Assembly (NCBI RefSeq): GCF_947498635.1
Contig: NZ_CANMKV010000001.1
Location: 62,001 to 126,000 of the forward strand
Length of the DNA: 64,000 bases
Source: an uncultured Microbulbifer sp.
GTDB taxonomy: Bacteria; Pseudomonadota; Gammaproteobacteria; Pseudomonadales; Cellvibrionaceae
Direction of reading: 5' to 3'
Each line of letters opens with the position of its first letter. The stretch's first letter is position 1. Both the position numbers and the translations under genes were made by a program. Positions 36,644 through 45,803 of this stretch are shown piece by piece. The notes under the pieces are model-generated. The model saw only the letters and a list, made by a program, of their open reading frames with translations. It was not told the DNA's origin and did not search any database.

Positions 36644-37555
36644 TTAGGATTTCTTCGGTTTTGCTGCCAGGGAATCGTAAACAATGCCCGTCCAGATATC
36701 CGGGGTCATAAAGCCCTGGCCAAACTTGTCATCGAAATCCTTGGTAGGCTTGGCAGCAACCACCTGATCGCGGCTTTTTCCACTATCGACCAACCTCTGG
36801 ATACGATCGCGCAGGGTCGCCAGCATATCCCGCTGCACTTTCAACTCGGCGGGATTACTCAAGGGGCCATGCCCGGGAATAATTTTGGTGTTTTTTCCAG
36901 ACAGCGCCAGGGCAGTATCCATCGCTTCAATCATGCCATCGACAGAGCCGCCGGAAGATACGTCGATAAATGGATAGGTACCATTAAAATAGATATCCCC
37001 CATATGAATCACATCGGCGTCGGTAAAATGCACAATGGAATCACCATCGGTGTGGGCAGGACCCACATGTTGTACCCGTACCTTATCGCCATTCCAGTGA
37101 AAGGTGGTGGCGTCGGTGAAGGTTATTACCGGTAACGCCGCCGCCGGCGAAGGCTCAACCTTACGCTTGAAGGCCGTAATAAACTGTTCGCTACTGACCC
37201 TTTTGCGCACATTTTCATGAGCCACAATCAGGGCACCACTTTTGCCCAGGTTTTCATTGCCGCCGGTGTGATCACCGTGCCAATGCGTATTAATAACAAA
37301 TCGTAATGGCTGATCCGCCAAGCCCGCTATCGTCTTCTGTATTTTCGCGGTGAGTGGCGCATACTGGTCGTCCACCATAAAAGTGCCGTCCTCGCCCACC
37401 AGTACGGCGATATTGCCACCGGCCCCCTTGAGCATATAGACATTGCCCGCCACGGGTTCACTGCTAATCTCCACCTTGGCAAAGCGATCCTCCGCCAACG
37501 CTGGAACGCTCAAAAGCGACACCAGCAGCGCCGCAATACCTGCTATCTGTTTCAT
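36644..37555 (-). CDS. Secreted metallo-beta-lactamase-fold hydrolase
   Basis: A 303-aa protein with a signal peptide cleaved after PALA (residue ~21). The zinc motif is THWHGDHTGG (HxHxDH), with further ligands in VGPAHTDGDS (His) and IIPGHGPL (His). GGNIAVLVGEDGTFMVDDQY is the usual first strand region. It is periplasmic by its signal peptide. Architecture resembles class B-like periplasmic MBL proteins rather than a true carbapenemase; an antibiotic-hydrolysing role is not supported by sequence alone. The glycerophosphodiesterase gene lies 22 nt upstream. Confidence 0.85.
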   Translation of the reverse strand: MKQIAGIAALLVSLLSVPALAEDRFAKVEISSEPVAGNVYMLKGAGGNIAVLVGEDGTFMVDDQYAPLTAKIQKTIAGLADQPLRFVINTHWHGDHTGGNENLGKSGALIVAHENVRKRVSSEQFITAFKRKVEPSPAAALPVITFTDATTFHWNGDKVRVQHVGPAHTDGDSIVHFTDADVIHMGDIYFNGTYPFIDVSSGGSVDGMIEAMDTALALSGKNTKIIPGHGPLSNPAELKVQRDMLATLRDRIQRLVDSGKSRDQVVAAKPTKDFDDKFGQGFMTPDIWTGIVYDSLAAKPKKS

Positions 37556-37577
37556 TAAAAAATCCTTGTTGTTATTT

Positions 37578-38489
37578 TCAAAGGCTATGGACCAGCCGCT
37601 TTGGGGACGCCACCGGCTGTCGGCCGGGAAGCAAGGCCATCAAGATATCCGGTCGATCGGTGACAATACCATCCACACCCAGATCGATGTAGTGCTGCAA
37701 ATCGGCCCAACCATTCACCGTCCACACAGAGACGTGTAGGTTCCGCTTGCGCGCCGCACGTAAGGTACCCCTGGTGACGACATCGAGGCCAAAATATTGC
37801 ATGGGTAGCTGCATCGTCTGATAGTTCGGTGCCAACAAGTTTTCTGCGCGCAATAGCTGCGCAAAAAATAAAAGCGCCGCCTCCCAACTTGTAGACCCCG
37901 TGGCCGTACCGGGGCTCAGACATCGAAACTCGCGAATTACACCCACGTGAAAAGAGGAAACAATAACCTGGCTTTTTTTACCTGTGCGCTCGAGTAAATC
38001 ATTCAATACTTGTGCCGCCCGATACTGCCCACTTTTCAAGTCCAGTATCAGCGGTGTAGAGCCCACCACCTTTAGGGCCTCTTCCAGCGTCACAATTCTC
38101 AGTGGAGCTTCCCGATAAGGATAAGTCAGTCCATCACGACTCCAGTGATAAGCAACATTCAGTTTGCGCAGTTGCGCTAGGGTCATTTCCTCTATAGAAC
38201 CACTACCATCGGTTGTGTCGTTCAAGTCGGGATCGTGCTGCAGAATCAGGTGTCCGTCGGCACTGAGCCACAGATCTACCTCGACAGCATCCACGCCTAG
38301 TGCCACCATTTTTTGTAAGTAAATGAGGGTATTGCCCGGAAAAATTCCATTGCCACAGTCATTGCCATGGGCAATTACCATTGGCCCCTTGAGCGCAGGC
38401 AACTTAAGTGCAGAGCTAGGCGCGACACCGGAGCGCGCATAAATGAAAAGCACAAGTACTATGACACAGAAAAGAAGTAGCGTTGACAT
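37578..38489 (-). CDS. Glycerophosphodiester phosphodiesterase family protein
   Basis: A 303-aa membrane-anchored GDPD-fold enzyme (hydrophobic helix at 3-19). The TIM-barrel motifs are MVIAHGNDCGNGIFPGNT, AVEVDLWLSADGHLILQHD and LDLKSGQYRAAQVL, ending VNGWADLQHYIDLGVDGIVTDRPD. Two classical positions differ: the Arg after the first His is Gly, and the metal-binding Glu of the PENT motif is Gly (PGNT). This variant occurs in other GDPD proteins, but activity should not be taken for granted. It is probably co-transcribed with the MBL-fold gene. Confidence 0.85.
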   Translation of the reverse strand: MSTLLLFCVIVLVLFIYARSGVAPSSALKLPALKGPMVIAHGNDCGNGIFPGNTLIYLQKMVALGVDAVEVDLWLSADGHLILQHDPDLNDTTDGSGSIEEMTLAQLRKLNVAYHWSRDGLTYPYREAPLRIVTLEEALKVVGSTPLILDLKSGQYRAAQVLNDLLERTGKKSQVIVSSFHVGVIREFRCLSPGTATGSTSWEAALLFFAQLLRAENLLAPNYQTMQLPMQYFGLDVVTRGTLRAARKRNLHVSVWTVNGWADLQHYIDLGVDGIVTDRPDILMALLPGRQPVASPKRLVHSL

Positions 38490-38571
38490 GTATTCCTGCC
38501 ATCCAAACCCGATATTCGTAAGAAAGGCTTAACCCTATTTATCCTCACAGCATCCCCCATCTAAGAGGCAC

Positions 38572-40044
38572 TCAAACACTCGTTGATGGCTCTGTCGAAA
38601 GCCCCTCACCCATCGCTTTCATAGCCCCCTGGCCACTTACCGTTGTATCGGGCTGCGCCGTCAAAAAGCCAGTCTTCCGAGAGTGTAGATATACACGCTG
38701 TAGCCAAAGAGGAAGAAAAATGATCAGGTCATATAAACGGTTCAGTAAAATGCCACAATGTAGTGCGGTAACAGCCAAAAAGCGCAAGCACACAGAGACC
38801 AAGTTAAGGAAAAATAACAGTAAAAAACCAAACACGGTACGTGCGGAAGCCACAAATTGCTCCAAGGGAATCGCTGTGAAGGCCAGAGCCAGCGGGAGAA
38901 TAAACCCCAACCCCAGCTGGGCCAGACCCAGGGTCCAATAGGAATCCATACCCGCAACGACAGGCCCGCTAATCGCCACCACACCCGTCATCGATTGATC
39001 TTGTTGCAATAATAATTCACGCGAGAAGGATAAACCTGCTTCAATCCCGGCAAAGCACAAGAGCAGAAGTAGTGCGGCCCACATCAAGCGCCGACGAGCG
39101 ATGTCGGCCAAGGCACCGATAGAAGGAAACAGGCGAGTAATACGCAAACTTTCGATGACGACAATACCAGTGACAAGCTGTAAAAAAATCAACACAAGAG
39201 CGGTAATGTCCGCCGTAGCATAGGTGCCCAGGAAGTGGCCGTCGCCAACAATCTCTGTAATCGGACGAGCAATTAACTGGTGATTCACCCACACTCCAGC
39301 CAGTGCCACAAACAATACCAACGAGGACACCAGAAAACGATTCAAAGAGGAGATGGACAGAAGACGGAGGCTGCGATCACTCTCTTGCAAAATCTCTTCA
39401 TATCGCGCCATATGCCCATCGAGCACTTTGCCGCGATAAATCAAAGATTCTACATTCCGATTGATACGCCCCAGGGTTTTCAGCATGGTGCGCCATCCAG
39501 GCATCATGCGTTTTAAAAGTTGGTGGCGCTCTCGTATGGCTTCCCGGTAGGATTCCAGAGCCCGCGACTCCGCCTTGCGCATGGACTGATTGATGGTCTC
39601 CAGCACATCGGCCACAACAGTATCATCCTGAGTAGGGATTTCCGCCACCGAGCGAATGGCCCTAGCCCAATTGGAGGGCTCCGGGGGAATCTCTGCGCTG
39701 CGCACATAATCCTCATCCAGCACGGTCATTTGTTCACAAAGACGGCGGTGTAATGTGGGATATTGCGCTAGATCCCGTTTTAGCGTTCCCTCTATACGCT
39801 CGAATTCGCGCTCAATCTGCCACTCAGCCATCTCCCGCCCCATAGCAAGTAGTACTTCCCGATTGCGCTCTCTCACCCGCTGCCCTGCCAACCCTATAGA
39901 GGTTGCGGCAAACAATAGCGAGCGGTGGCCAAAACGGGCCAGAGAGTAGATGGCTCTATGCGATGGTCCTCTACCAAGAAATAATGCTAGAACCGCCAAG
40001 CCTCCCCATAGCCAGAGTGGCAAAGTCTCTATTAGCTGATTCAT
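38572..40044 (-). CDS. Multi-spanning membrane protein of unknown function
   Basis: A 490-aa protein with an N-terminal hydrophobic helix (about 8-24), then about 190 mostly charged, helical residues that look cytoplasmic and coiled-coil-like, then six or so hydrophobic helices (about 235-255, 280-305, 325-345, 360-380, 390-410, 420-460) and a polar tail. I do not recognise a domain. The layout (long helical insert followed by a membrane bundle) is reminiscent of mechanosensitive or scaffold-type membrane proteins, but no motif supports either. It is divergent from the curli locus across 690 bp. Confidence 0.75.
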   Translation of the reverse strand: MNQLIETLPLWLWGGLAVLALFLGRGPSHRAIYSLARFGHRSLLFAATSIGLAGQRVRERNREVLLAMGREMAEWQIEREFERIEGTLKRDLAQYPTLHRRLCEQMTVLDEDYVRSAEIPPEPSNWARAIRSVAEIPTQDDTVVADVLETINQSMRKAESRALESYREAIRERHQLLKRMMPGWRTMLKTLGRINRNVESLIYRGKVLDGHMARYEEILQESDRSLRLLSISSLNRFLVSSLVLFVALAGVWVNHQLIARPITEIVGDGHFLGTYATADITALVLIFLQLVTGIVVIESLRITRLFPSIGALADIARRRLMWAALLLLLCFAGIEAGLSFSRELLLQQDQSMTGVVAISGPVVAGMDSYWTLGLAQLGLGFILPLALAFTAIPLEQFVASARTVFGFLLLFFLNLVSVCLRFLAVTALHCGILLNRLYDLIIFLPLWLQRVYLHSRKTGFLTAQPDTTVSGQGAMKAMGEGLSTEPSTSV

Positions 40045-40736
40045 GACATTTGATTCCCTTATAACACTGAGCGATACGCCATCCTACCAGCTGAAACACT
40101 GGCAATCGCCCAAAATGTCACACTTTATATTGCTTTATCGCGACAGCCCCGATGACCGAAGTTAGGCCGTTACGTTCGGCGAGGGGAATATGCCAGGTCA
40201 TTTCATTTATCCCGCAATGGAAATGGATATTGTTCAACCCCGTCAATTTTCGCCTCCAAACCGAACGGTTTTTCAAACTACATACGAACACACTGAGAAC
40301 CTGAATATTTCCCGCCAAAAACAAAATACCCAGAACTCTCAGAGAGACATAATCCGACACTAAAACCAATAGCCATAAAAATGGCAAAAAATAGGCTGCA
40401 TACGCCAAATAACAAAAATAAAGATTCAGAAATTATCAGATTCTCGGCTACTTCAACCAACAAACTGGCAAGACGACATTACCTACAGGCGTTAATTTTT
40501 CATGAAAAATAAGGCACTGATTTTTCCAGACAACCCCATCGCCACTACTACACTCCAAACTAAATTCTCATCGAGTGAGTCATTCCCCCTAAAACAAAGA
40601 GGTAACTTGCGCAGCAAAGAAAACCGTTAAAGATCATTAGACATCAACCAGGAAACTTATACGACAGGAGTCGACAACGGATCTTGCACTCAACACTGAG
40701 GGTGATCCTTTTGTTTCAAGGAGAGGTACGAGGTAT
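40045..40736. other. Long AT-rich region upstream of the curli regulator
   Basis: About 690 bp without a supported gene. Its size and position fit a complex promoter region for csgD, which in enterobacteria integrates many inputs over several hundred bases; that comparison is inference. A leftward open frame of 96 codons (40118-40408) lacks a ribosome-binding site or family match. Confidence 0.5.
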
Positions 40737-41330
40737 ATGCCGGTTCTTTTTTTTAGCAACTCCGGCCTTCAGGGCGATCTTTTATTTTCACTGTTTTCGC
40801 AGTCCATTTCGATACCATGGGAAAAGGCCTGTATAGGAAAGCAAAGGCACTGCTTACAACATTACGAAGCAATTATCATCGATTGCTGGCAAATAGGCAT
40901 CAACAATTGCTATAAGGATTTTTTATCGGACTTGAAAAAAATACGACACCCAAAAAACATCCTCATTAATTTCCCTGCCGATCTGCCAAACCACACCTTA
41001 GAGAAACTGCGCCAAACTGGCTGCTACTTATTATGCGACAGCAACGTAAGTCAGGAAAAGTTGATCCAGAGACTCAATACGGCTATTCATAGCTGTGACA
41101 GCAACCACTCGGATAACACTCAAACCCCGCTACCGCTCACTCGAAGAGAGCAGGAAATTCTAGGACAGTTAACCACTGGTGAACCCAATAGTGTGATCGC
41201 AACCAGACTACATTTGAGCGAGCATACCGTTAAAAATCACATGTATAACATATTCCGAAAAATCGGCGTAAAGAATCGCTTGCAAGCCAGCAACTGGGCA
41301 AAACTCAATCTCCAGGAAGAGAAAATATGA
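40737..41330 (+). CDS. csgD: CsgD-like LuxR-type transcriptional regulator
   Basis: A 197-aa regulator heading the curli genes. The N-terminal 125 residues form a degenerate receiver-like domain (AIIIDCWQIG region). The C-terminal LuxR helix-turn-helix (about 132-192) shows LTRREQEILGQLTTGEPNSV, then LHLSEHTVKNHMYNIFRKIGV. This layout and its place next to csgEFG match CsgD. Its TGA overlaps the csgE ATG (ATGA), so it is co-translated with the export genes, unlike many stand-alone LuxR regulators. Confidence 0.88.
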   Translation: MPVLFFSNSGLQGDLLFSLFSQSISIPWEKACIGKQRHCLQHYEAIIIDCWQIGINNCYKDFLSDLKKIRHPKNILINFPADLPNHTLEKLRQTGCYLLCDSNVSQEKLIQRLNTAIHSCDSNHSDNTQTPLPLTRREQEILGQLTTGEPNSVIATRLHLSEHTVKNHMYNIFRKIGVKNRLQASNWAKLNLQEEKI

Positions 41331-41755
41331 GGTTAACCCCGCTGATTCTGGTTCTTTGTGCAACAGTAACTTTCGCACAAGATAATACCAGAGTTCCTGA
41401 GGCAGATACCGACTCCGGTAGGCTGGAGGATGAAATCAGCGGGTTTAATATTGACCGAACAATAACCCGGACAGGGCATGATTTTGCTCGTTATCTCGGT
41501 GAATACAGGAACCTGAATTATCCAGATGCTACCTATAACCTGACAGTTTATGAACGCCCCTCAGCTCGCTGGGGAAACCTGATATGGGTTACCTATAACG
41601 ACAAAATTGTATTTCGGCGCTTTATCAGCCCAAGTACCAATGACATTCACCGATTAGCAGATGAAGCTGCTCAGTATATTCATCAAGCGGTATTACAAGA
41701 CCGAGTGAGTAGCGCTTTCACAGATAACTTTGATTTGGGAAAGGACGAATTCTAA
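41327..41755 (+). CDS. csgE: Curli assembly factor CsgE
   Basis: CsgE caps the CsgG pore and guides curlin subunits to it. The 142-aa protein has a signal peptide (MRLTPLILVLCATVTFA) and the family core: GFNIDRTITRTGHDFARYL, NLTVYERPSARWGNLIWV and YNDKIVFRRFI. It overlaps csgD by 4 nt and csgF by one base (TAATG), forming one translation unit. Confidence 0.95.
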   Translation: MRLTPLILVLCATVTFAQDNTRVPEADTDSGRLEDEISGFNIDRTITRTGHDFARYLGEYRNLNYPDATYNLTVYERPSARWGNLIWVTYNDKIVFRRFISPSTNDIHRLADEAAQYIHQAVLQDRVSSAFTDNFDLGKDEF

Positions 41756-42174
41756 TGAACAAGCAGTATTGCATTTACTCCTCTTATCTAGCGGCTATCT
41801 TTTTTGCAAGTGGTACAGCGATGGCAACCGAATTAATTTACGAACCGGTAAATCCAAATTTCGGCGGCAATCCACTGAATGGTACTTACCTACTGCAAAA
41901 TGCGCAGTCGCAAGACAGCAACGAAGACCCCGACAAGTATGACAGCATGTACGAGCAACCCAGTGCTTTGGATCGTTTTTCCGACTCCCTGGAAACACGT
42001 CTGCTCAATCAGCTACTCACCGACGTGGGCGATGGCAACAGTGGCGAATTAATTACTGATGACTTTGTTGTACAGATCGTTGACAACGACGGCGTACTTA
42101 CCGTGTTAATCACCGATCGGAACACTGGCGACAAAAGCGAAATCGTTGTAAGTGGACTCAACCCCACAAATTAG
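41755..42174 (+). CDS. csgF: Curli production assembly/transport protein CsgF
   Basis: CsgF binds the outer face of CsgG and tethers the nucleator. After a signal peptide ending SGTAMA, the mature N-terminus TELIYEPVNPNFGGNPLNG is the CsgF hallmark that inserts into the CsgG channel. The C-terminal part (FVVQIVDNDGVLTVLITDRNTGD) also matches. Length 139 aa is normal. Confidence 0.96.
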   Translation: MNKQYCIYSSYLAAIFFASGTAMATELIYEPVNPNFGGNPLNGTYLLQNAQSQDSNEDPDKYDSMYEQPSALDRFSDSLETRLLNQLLTDVGDGNSGELITDDFVVQIVDNDGVLTVLITDRNTGDKSEIVVSGLNPTN

Positions 42175-42204
42175 ATAAGAATCAACTCTGAAGGAAAACT
42201 GGCA

Positions 42205-43077
42205 ATGCGCAATGCAATAAAAAAAGCCGTAGCCTTGCCCGCACTGGCGTTCACACTCACATTTAGCGGATGCTCTGCAGTCAAAAGCATTGGCGATGCC
42301 CTTTTTGGTCCTGGGCGCACCGATGCCATGCTGACCCCGCGTATGAATACCTATCGGGATTTGGTAAACCTACCAGAGCCCAAAGGAAAAATCCTAGCAG
42401 CGGTATACAGCTTTCGAGACCAAACCGGTCAATACAAGCCAGCCCCCAACAGTAGTTTCTCCACCGCGGTTACCCAAGGTGGTGCAGCCATGCTAATGGA
42501 TGTGCTGAACGAATCTGGTTGGTTTATTGCGTTGGAACGCGAGGGATTACAGAATCTACTCACTGAGCGTAAGATCATACGCGCCGGGCTCAGTAAACCG
42601 GGCGCACCGGTAAATAATAATATTCCCCTGCCAACATTAATTGCGGCCAATGTACTTCTTGAGGGCGGTATCGTTGCTTACGACCAAAATATTCAAACTG
42701 GCGGTGCCGGTGCTCGCTACTTTGGTATCGGGGCTGATGAGCAGTATCGGGTGGATCAAGTCACCGTCAACCTTCGTGCGATTGATATACGGTCTGGCAG
42801 AATATTACACTCCGTATTAACGTCAAAGACAGTCTACTCCAAAGCAATAAGCGCCGATGTATTCCGCTATGTAAAATTCAGACGCTTACTGGAAATAGAA
42901 GCGGGGACAACATTTAATGAGCCCGCCCAGCTTGCTATGCTATCAGCGATGGAATCTGCAGTGATTCACTTAATCAGCGAAGGCATTGTACATAATTCCT
43001 GGGCGCTATCGAATCCCGATGATATTAACAATCCTATACTGCAATACTATTTAAACGACAGTACGGTAATTATGTAA
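42205..43077 (+). CDS. csgG: Curli secretion channel lipoprotein CsgG
   Basis: CsgG forms the nine-fold outer-membrane pore for curlin export. Lipobox LTFSGC places the lipidated Cys near residue 23. The family segments are LPEPKGKILAAVYSFRDQTGQYKP, GWFIALEREGLQNLLTERKIIR, LLEGGIVAYDQNIQTGGAGARYFGIG in pieces, and RILHSVLTSKTVYSKAI. Length 290 aa is slightly above E. coli (277). AAGGAAA precedes the ATG by about 9 nt. Confidence 0.96.
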   Translation: MRNAIKKAVALPALAFTLTFSGCSAVKSIGDALFGPGRTDAMLTPRMNTYRDLVNLPEPKGKILAAVYSFRDQTGQYKPAPNSSFSTAVTQGGAAMLMDVLNESGWFIALEREGLQNLLTERKIIRAGLSKPGAPVNNNIPLPTLIAANVLLEGGIVAYDQNIQTGGAGARYFGIGADEQYRVDQVTVNLRAIDIRSGRILHSVLTSKTVYSKAISADVFRYVKFRRLLEIEAGTTFNEPAQLAMLSAMESAVIHLISEGIVHNSWALSNPDDINNPILQYYLNDSTVIM

Positions 43078-43110
43078 CCATTGCACACAGTTTAAAAGGC
43101 AGAGGTACCC

Positions 43111-43650
43111 ATGCCAGGTAGTCATAAATATCATTTTTTACTCGCAACGGCCATCTTTGGCATGTGCACTGAAGTTTGCACAGCCTCCGATCTGGACAGC
43201 AACAGTGAGCTGGCTCTAAGCAGTGAATTGAGTTCAGCAAACCTATTATCCGTATCCAACCTCTCGGTAATCAATCAGGAAGGTGGCATCAATACGGTCA
43301 GCGTACGCCAAAGTGGTCGAACAAATTACACATCCGCCCACCAGGATGGCAACAGAAACAATCTCTCAGTAACCCAGGCAGGTGAAGATAATGTCGTGCT
43401 TTCACGCCAGGTTGGCGAGCAGAATCTCAGCGGATTAATTCAGATTGGATACGAAAACTGGATCAATATTGGACAATACGGTGTAGGTAATTCAGCCAGT
43501 GTTTCCCAGTTTGGCATGCAAAATAGCGCACACGTGGAAGAGGTTGGCATGTTACATAAAGTTAATATTTATCAGAGTGGCAATGGCCTGAATACCTCAG
43601 TAATAGTAACTGGCACAGCCACTGTAACCTATATCCGCCAATTTGATTAA
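43111..43650 (+). CDS. Curlin-repeat protein 1, short, CsgB-like
   Basis: A 179-aa secreted protein next to csgG. After a signal peptide (about 1-25) and a Ser/Leu-rich lead, about ten 11-residue units of the type Q-x-G-x2-N follow (VRQSGRTN, HQDGNRNN, TQAGEDN, RQVGEQN, GQYGVGN, SQFGMQN), ending RQFD. It is half the length of the other curlin proteins here. By size and position I infer the nucleator role of CsgB, but sequence alone does not separate CsgA from CsgB. Confidence 0.85.
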   Translation: MPGSHKYHFLLATAIFGMCTEVCTASDLDSNSELALSSELSSANLLSVSNLSVINQEGGINTVSVRQSGRTNYTSAHQDGNRNNLSVTQAGEDNVVLSRQVGEQNLSGLIQIGYENWINIGQYGVGNSASVSQFGMQNSAHVEEVGMLHKVNIYQSGNGLNTSVIVTGTATVTYIRQFD

Positions 43651-44268
43651 TTAAACGCTTCGATCAAGACTACAAAAATGGCACACACCTAAAAGCCAAG
43701 AATGTACAAACAGGGCAACTTTGGAAAATCTCTTCCTCCAAGTCATCCGCACTAACTCGAACACCTGAAAAGTCATCCTCCCTGTCAGAACTTATAAAAT
43801 GGTGATCCAGGAAAAGCTTTGCCCCGTAAAAATAAGGCAGATACACAACAGAAATAAAGGCAAAACCTCTAAAAATTAATTTCACCAGTCACCAGAAAGT
43901 ACATCCAGAACAAAGGAACTATATTCCTATTTTTTAGTGACTTCTATCCTATGGCGAATCACTGCATTACCAACAAAACTAATAACATATCTGATCAAAT
44001 GTTGTTTTACACCTCTTGGACATTTTGTCATGCAGACATTAGGTTGTTTAGAGATCAATCTCACAAAGCCAGATAGGCTCCTTTTCTCAGGGAAATTTTC
44101 TCCGTACAGCACACGGAAGAAACCGACTCCCCCCTAAAGGCAACCGAGCAGTTAAGCCGTTCAAGAAAAAATTTAGTGTATTGAAGTAATAATCGCTGAT
44201 TATTTTATTCGACCTAAATTCAACAATACAGCCATTCCTCGAGTTAAGGATTTCTGTATTGTGAATCC
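43651..44268. other. AT-rich gap after curlin 1
   Basis: About 620 bp with no supported gene; no CsgC-like frame is seen. The AT-richness and length suggest that the next curlin gene has its own promoter. The right end runs into two palindromes. Confidence 0.5.
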
Positions 44269-44314
44269 ATGACATCTGGAAGATGTCATTAATTTCAGCA
44301 CAGAGTGTGCTGAA
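44269..44314. promoter_or_regulatory. Tandem perfect palindromes before curlin 2
   Basis: ATGACATCT-GGA-AGATGTCAT (44269-44289) and TTCAGCACA-GAG-TGTGCTGAA (44294-44314) are two perfect 9-bp inverted repeats, each with a 3-nt loop, separated by 4 nt. They end 31 nt before the ATG. They could be operators or stable hairpins in the 5' untranslated region. No T run follows either, so termination is unlikely. Confidence 0.7.
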
Positions 44315-44344
44315 TCTAAAACGTCCAGAGTAAAGGAGTATCGC

Positions 44345-45295
44345 ATGAAGGCGTTAACACCAATCGCAGCCGCAATCCTTATTGCCTCAAGTGGCAGTGT
44401 ATTAGCCGCAAATAATACCACCTTGCAAAGCCAGCTTGGCGCTGGGAACATGGCCACTTCCGCCCAGGTAGGGCCCGGCAACGTAAACAACCTCGTGATT
44501 CAAACTCAAGTGGGTAATTTTAACGACTCCAATGCATTACAGACTCTCGGTAGTGATACAAACATTGTCCTGCACACTCAAACCGGAAATCAAAATAATG
44601 CAACATCTTCTCAATTTGGCGGAAGCCTAAATACCGCCTCAGTTTTTCAAGTTGGCAATGGTAATACAGGTATTACTACCCAATCAGCACCAGCATTCGC
44701 GTCCGCAGCTTTCATTAATCAGGGTGGCGACGTTAACGTTGGCTTCATAACACAAGCAGCCTCAGCTTTTGATGTAGCAGCCGTAAATCAGTTAGGTACT
44801 GCAAACTTTTCTACAATCACTCAAACTTTAAGCGTTGGCAACAGCGCTACTTCTAATCAAGCTGGCAATGCAAATATTTCCAATATAGCTCAAATTTTAG
44901 CTCTCGGAAATACTGCTGTCGCCAACCAAGCTGGCACCCTCAACCTTTCAAGTCATATCCAAACAGGTGCATTAAATAATTCAAACTCCTCCCAACTAGG
45001 TACTTTGAACTTTACATCTGCATTGCAGGCTGGCCTGGGTAATGACTCACAGACTCTTCAATCTGGTTTTGGCAACCTTTCCGCACATACGCAATTCGGC
45101 TCATTCAATGACGCGCTCACCGCTCAAGCTGGTTTAGTTAACGTATCTTCAATTACTCAGGCCGGATTAGGGCATGATGCAGCAACCACCCAAGTGGGCC
45201 TTGCTAATACACATACCACCCTTCAGTTTGGTTTAAATGAAACGGCTGTAGCAAGTCAAGTTGGCGTAGCTAATGTAGGCTTCATTTTGCAATAG
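44345..45295 (+). CDS. Curlin-repeat protein 2 (CsgA-like)
   Basis: A 316-aa amyloid-type subunit. AAAGGAG precedes the ATG; signal peptide ends SVLAA. About 25 units of about 11-12 residues with Q-x-G-x2-N spacing follow (SQLGAGN, AQVGPGN, SQFGGSLN, NQAGNAN, LQAGLGN, TQVGLAN), ending FILQ. Compared with the other paralogs it is rich in Ala, Leu and Thr and poor in charge. A terminator follows, so it is probably a single-gene transcript. Confidence 0.92.
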   Translation: MKALTPIAAAILIASSGSVLAANNTTLQSQLGAGNMATSAQVGPGNVNNLVIQTQVGNFNDSNALQTLGSDTNIVLHTQTGNQNNATSSQFGGSLNTASVFQVGNGNTGITTQSAPAFASAAFINQGGDVNVGFITQAASAFDVAAVNQLGTANFSTITQTLSVGNSATSNQAGNANISNIAQILALGNTAVANQAGTLNLSSHIQTGALNNSNSSQLGTLNFTSALQAGLGNDSQTLQSGFGNLSAHTQFGSFNDALTAQAGLVNVSSITQAGLGHDAATTQVGLANTHTTLQFGLNETAVASQVGVANVGFILQ

Positions 45296-45330
45296 CTCTT
45301 ACAGTAGCTCCTTAGAGAAACAGATTCTTA

Positions 45331-45360
45331 CGGCGGCCATCATTTGGCCGCCTTTTTTAT
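45331..45360 (+). terminator. Terminator after curlin 2
   Basis: GGCGGCC (45332-45338), loop ATCATTT, GGCCGCC (45346-45352), then six T. It closes the curlin 2 transcript. Confidence 0.9.
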
Positions 45361-45803
45361 ATCTAGCGACCCTGCCAGGCACGCAGAATCTCTCATGACA
45401 CTGTAAATGTCTGCCCTCCAATCAAATTGTCTACGACCAAAAAATAGAGCCAAACACGCCAGCCTATAACTCACAGTTATTTAATCACAAGTCATTTGGC
45501 ACTCAAGTGTTTACAAAAAGGAAATACATACTTTCTTCTTAGATTAAAGAAACTTATCTCCCATGGCCTTCCAGCGCTTTCCCCACAAAACTCTACTCAG
45601 CATCAAGCTGTTATTTACGAGGTTAAAATGCTTTCCCCTAAAACTCAAAGAGGCTCAGGGCCCCTGTTGATATTTTGGAGAAACCCCCTCGAAGAACTTC
45701 TCCTACAGCAGGAAAAGAAACTCTTACGCAAGCTTTAGATGCTACCTTGCAATTCTTTCGAAAAAATTTTTTAGCAAAATCTGATTTCTTCAAGGAGTAC
45801 CCG
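45361..45803. other. Gap upstream of curlin 3
   Basis: About 440 bp with no supported gene. An open frame extends upstream of the curlin 3 start (from 45675), but its residues are unlike a signal peptide, so I treat it as untranslated. A promoter for curlin 3 is expected here. Confidence 0.5.

Noticed and set aside
36644-37555. Metallo-beta-lactamase resistance gene
   Set aside because: Fold and zinc motif are present, but this superfamily is broad and the neighbours do not indicate resistance; called only as an MBL-fold hydrolase.
40118-40408. 96-codon minus-strand frame upstream of csgD
   Set aside because: No ribosome-binding site, no recognised family, and composition follows the AT-rich background; hydrophobic residues arise from the T-rich strand.
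43651-44268. Possible csgC gene after curlin 1
   Set aside because: I looked for a frame of about 110 codons with a signal peptide and found none on either strand.
45675-45803. N-terminal extension of curlin 3
   Set aside because: The extra 43 residues are basic and not a signal peptide; the ATG at 45804 has AAGGAG and a clear signal sequence.
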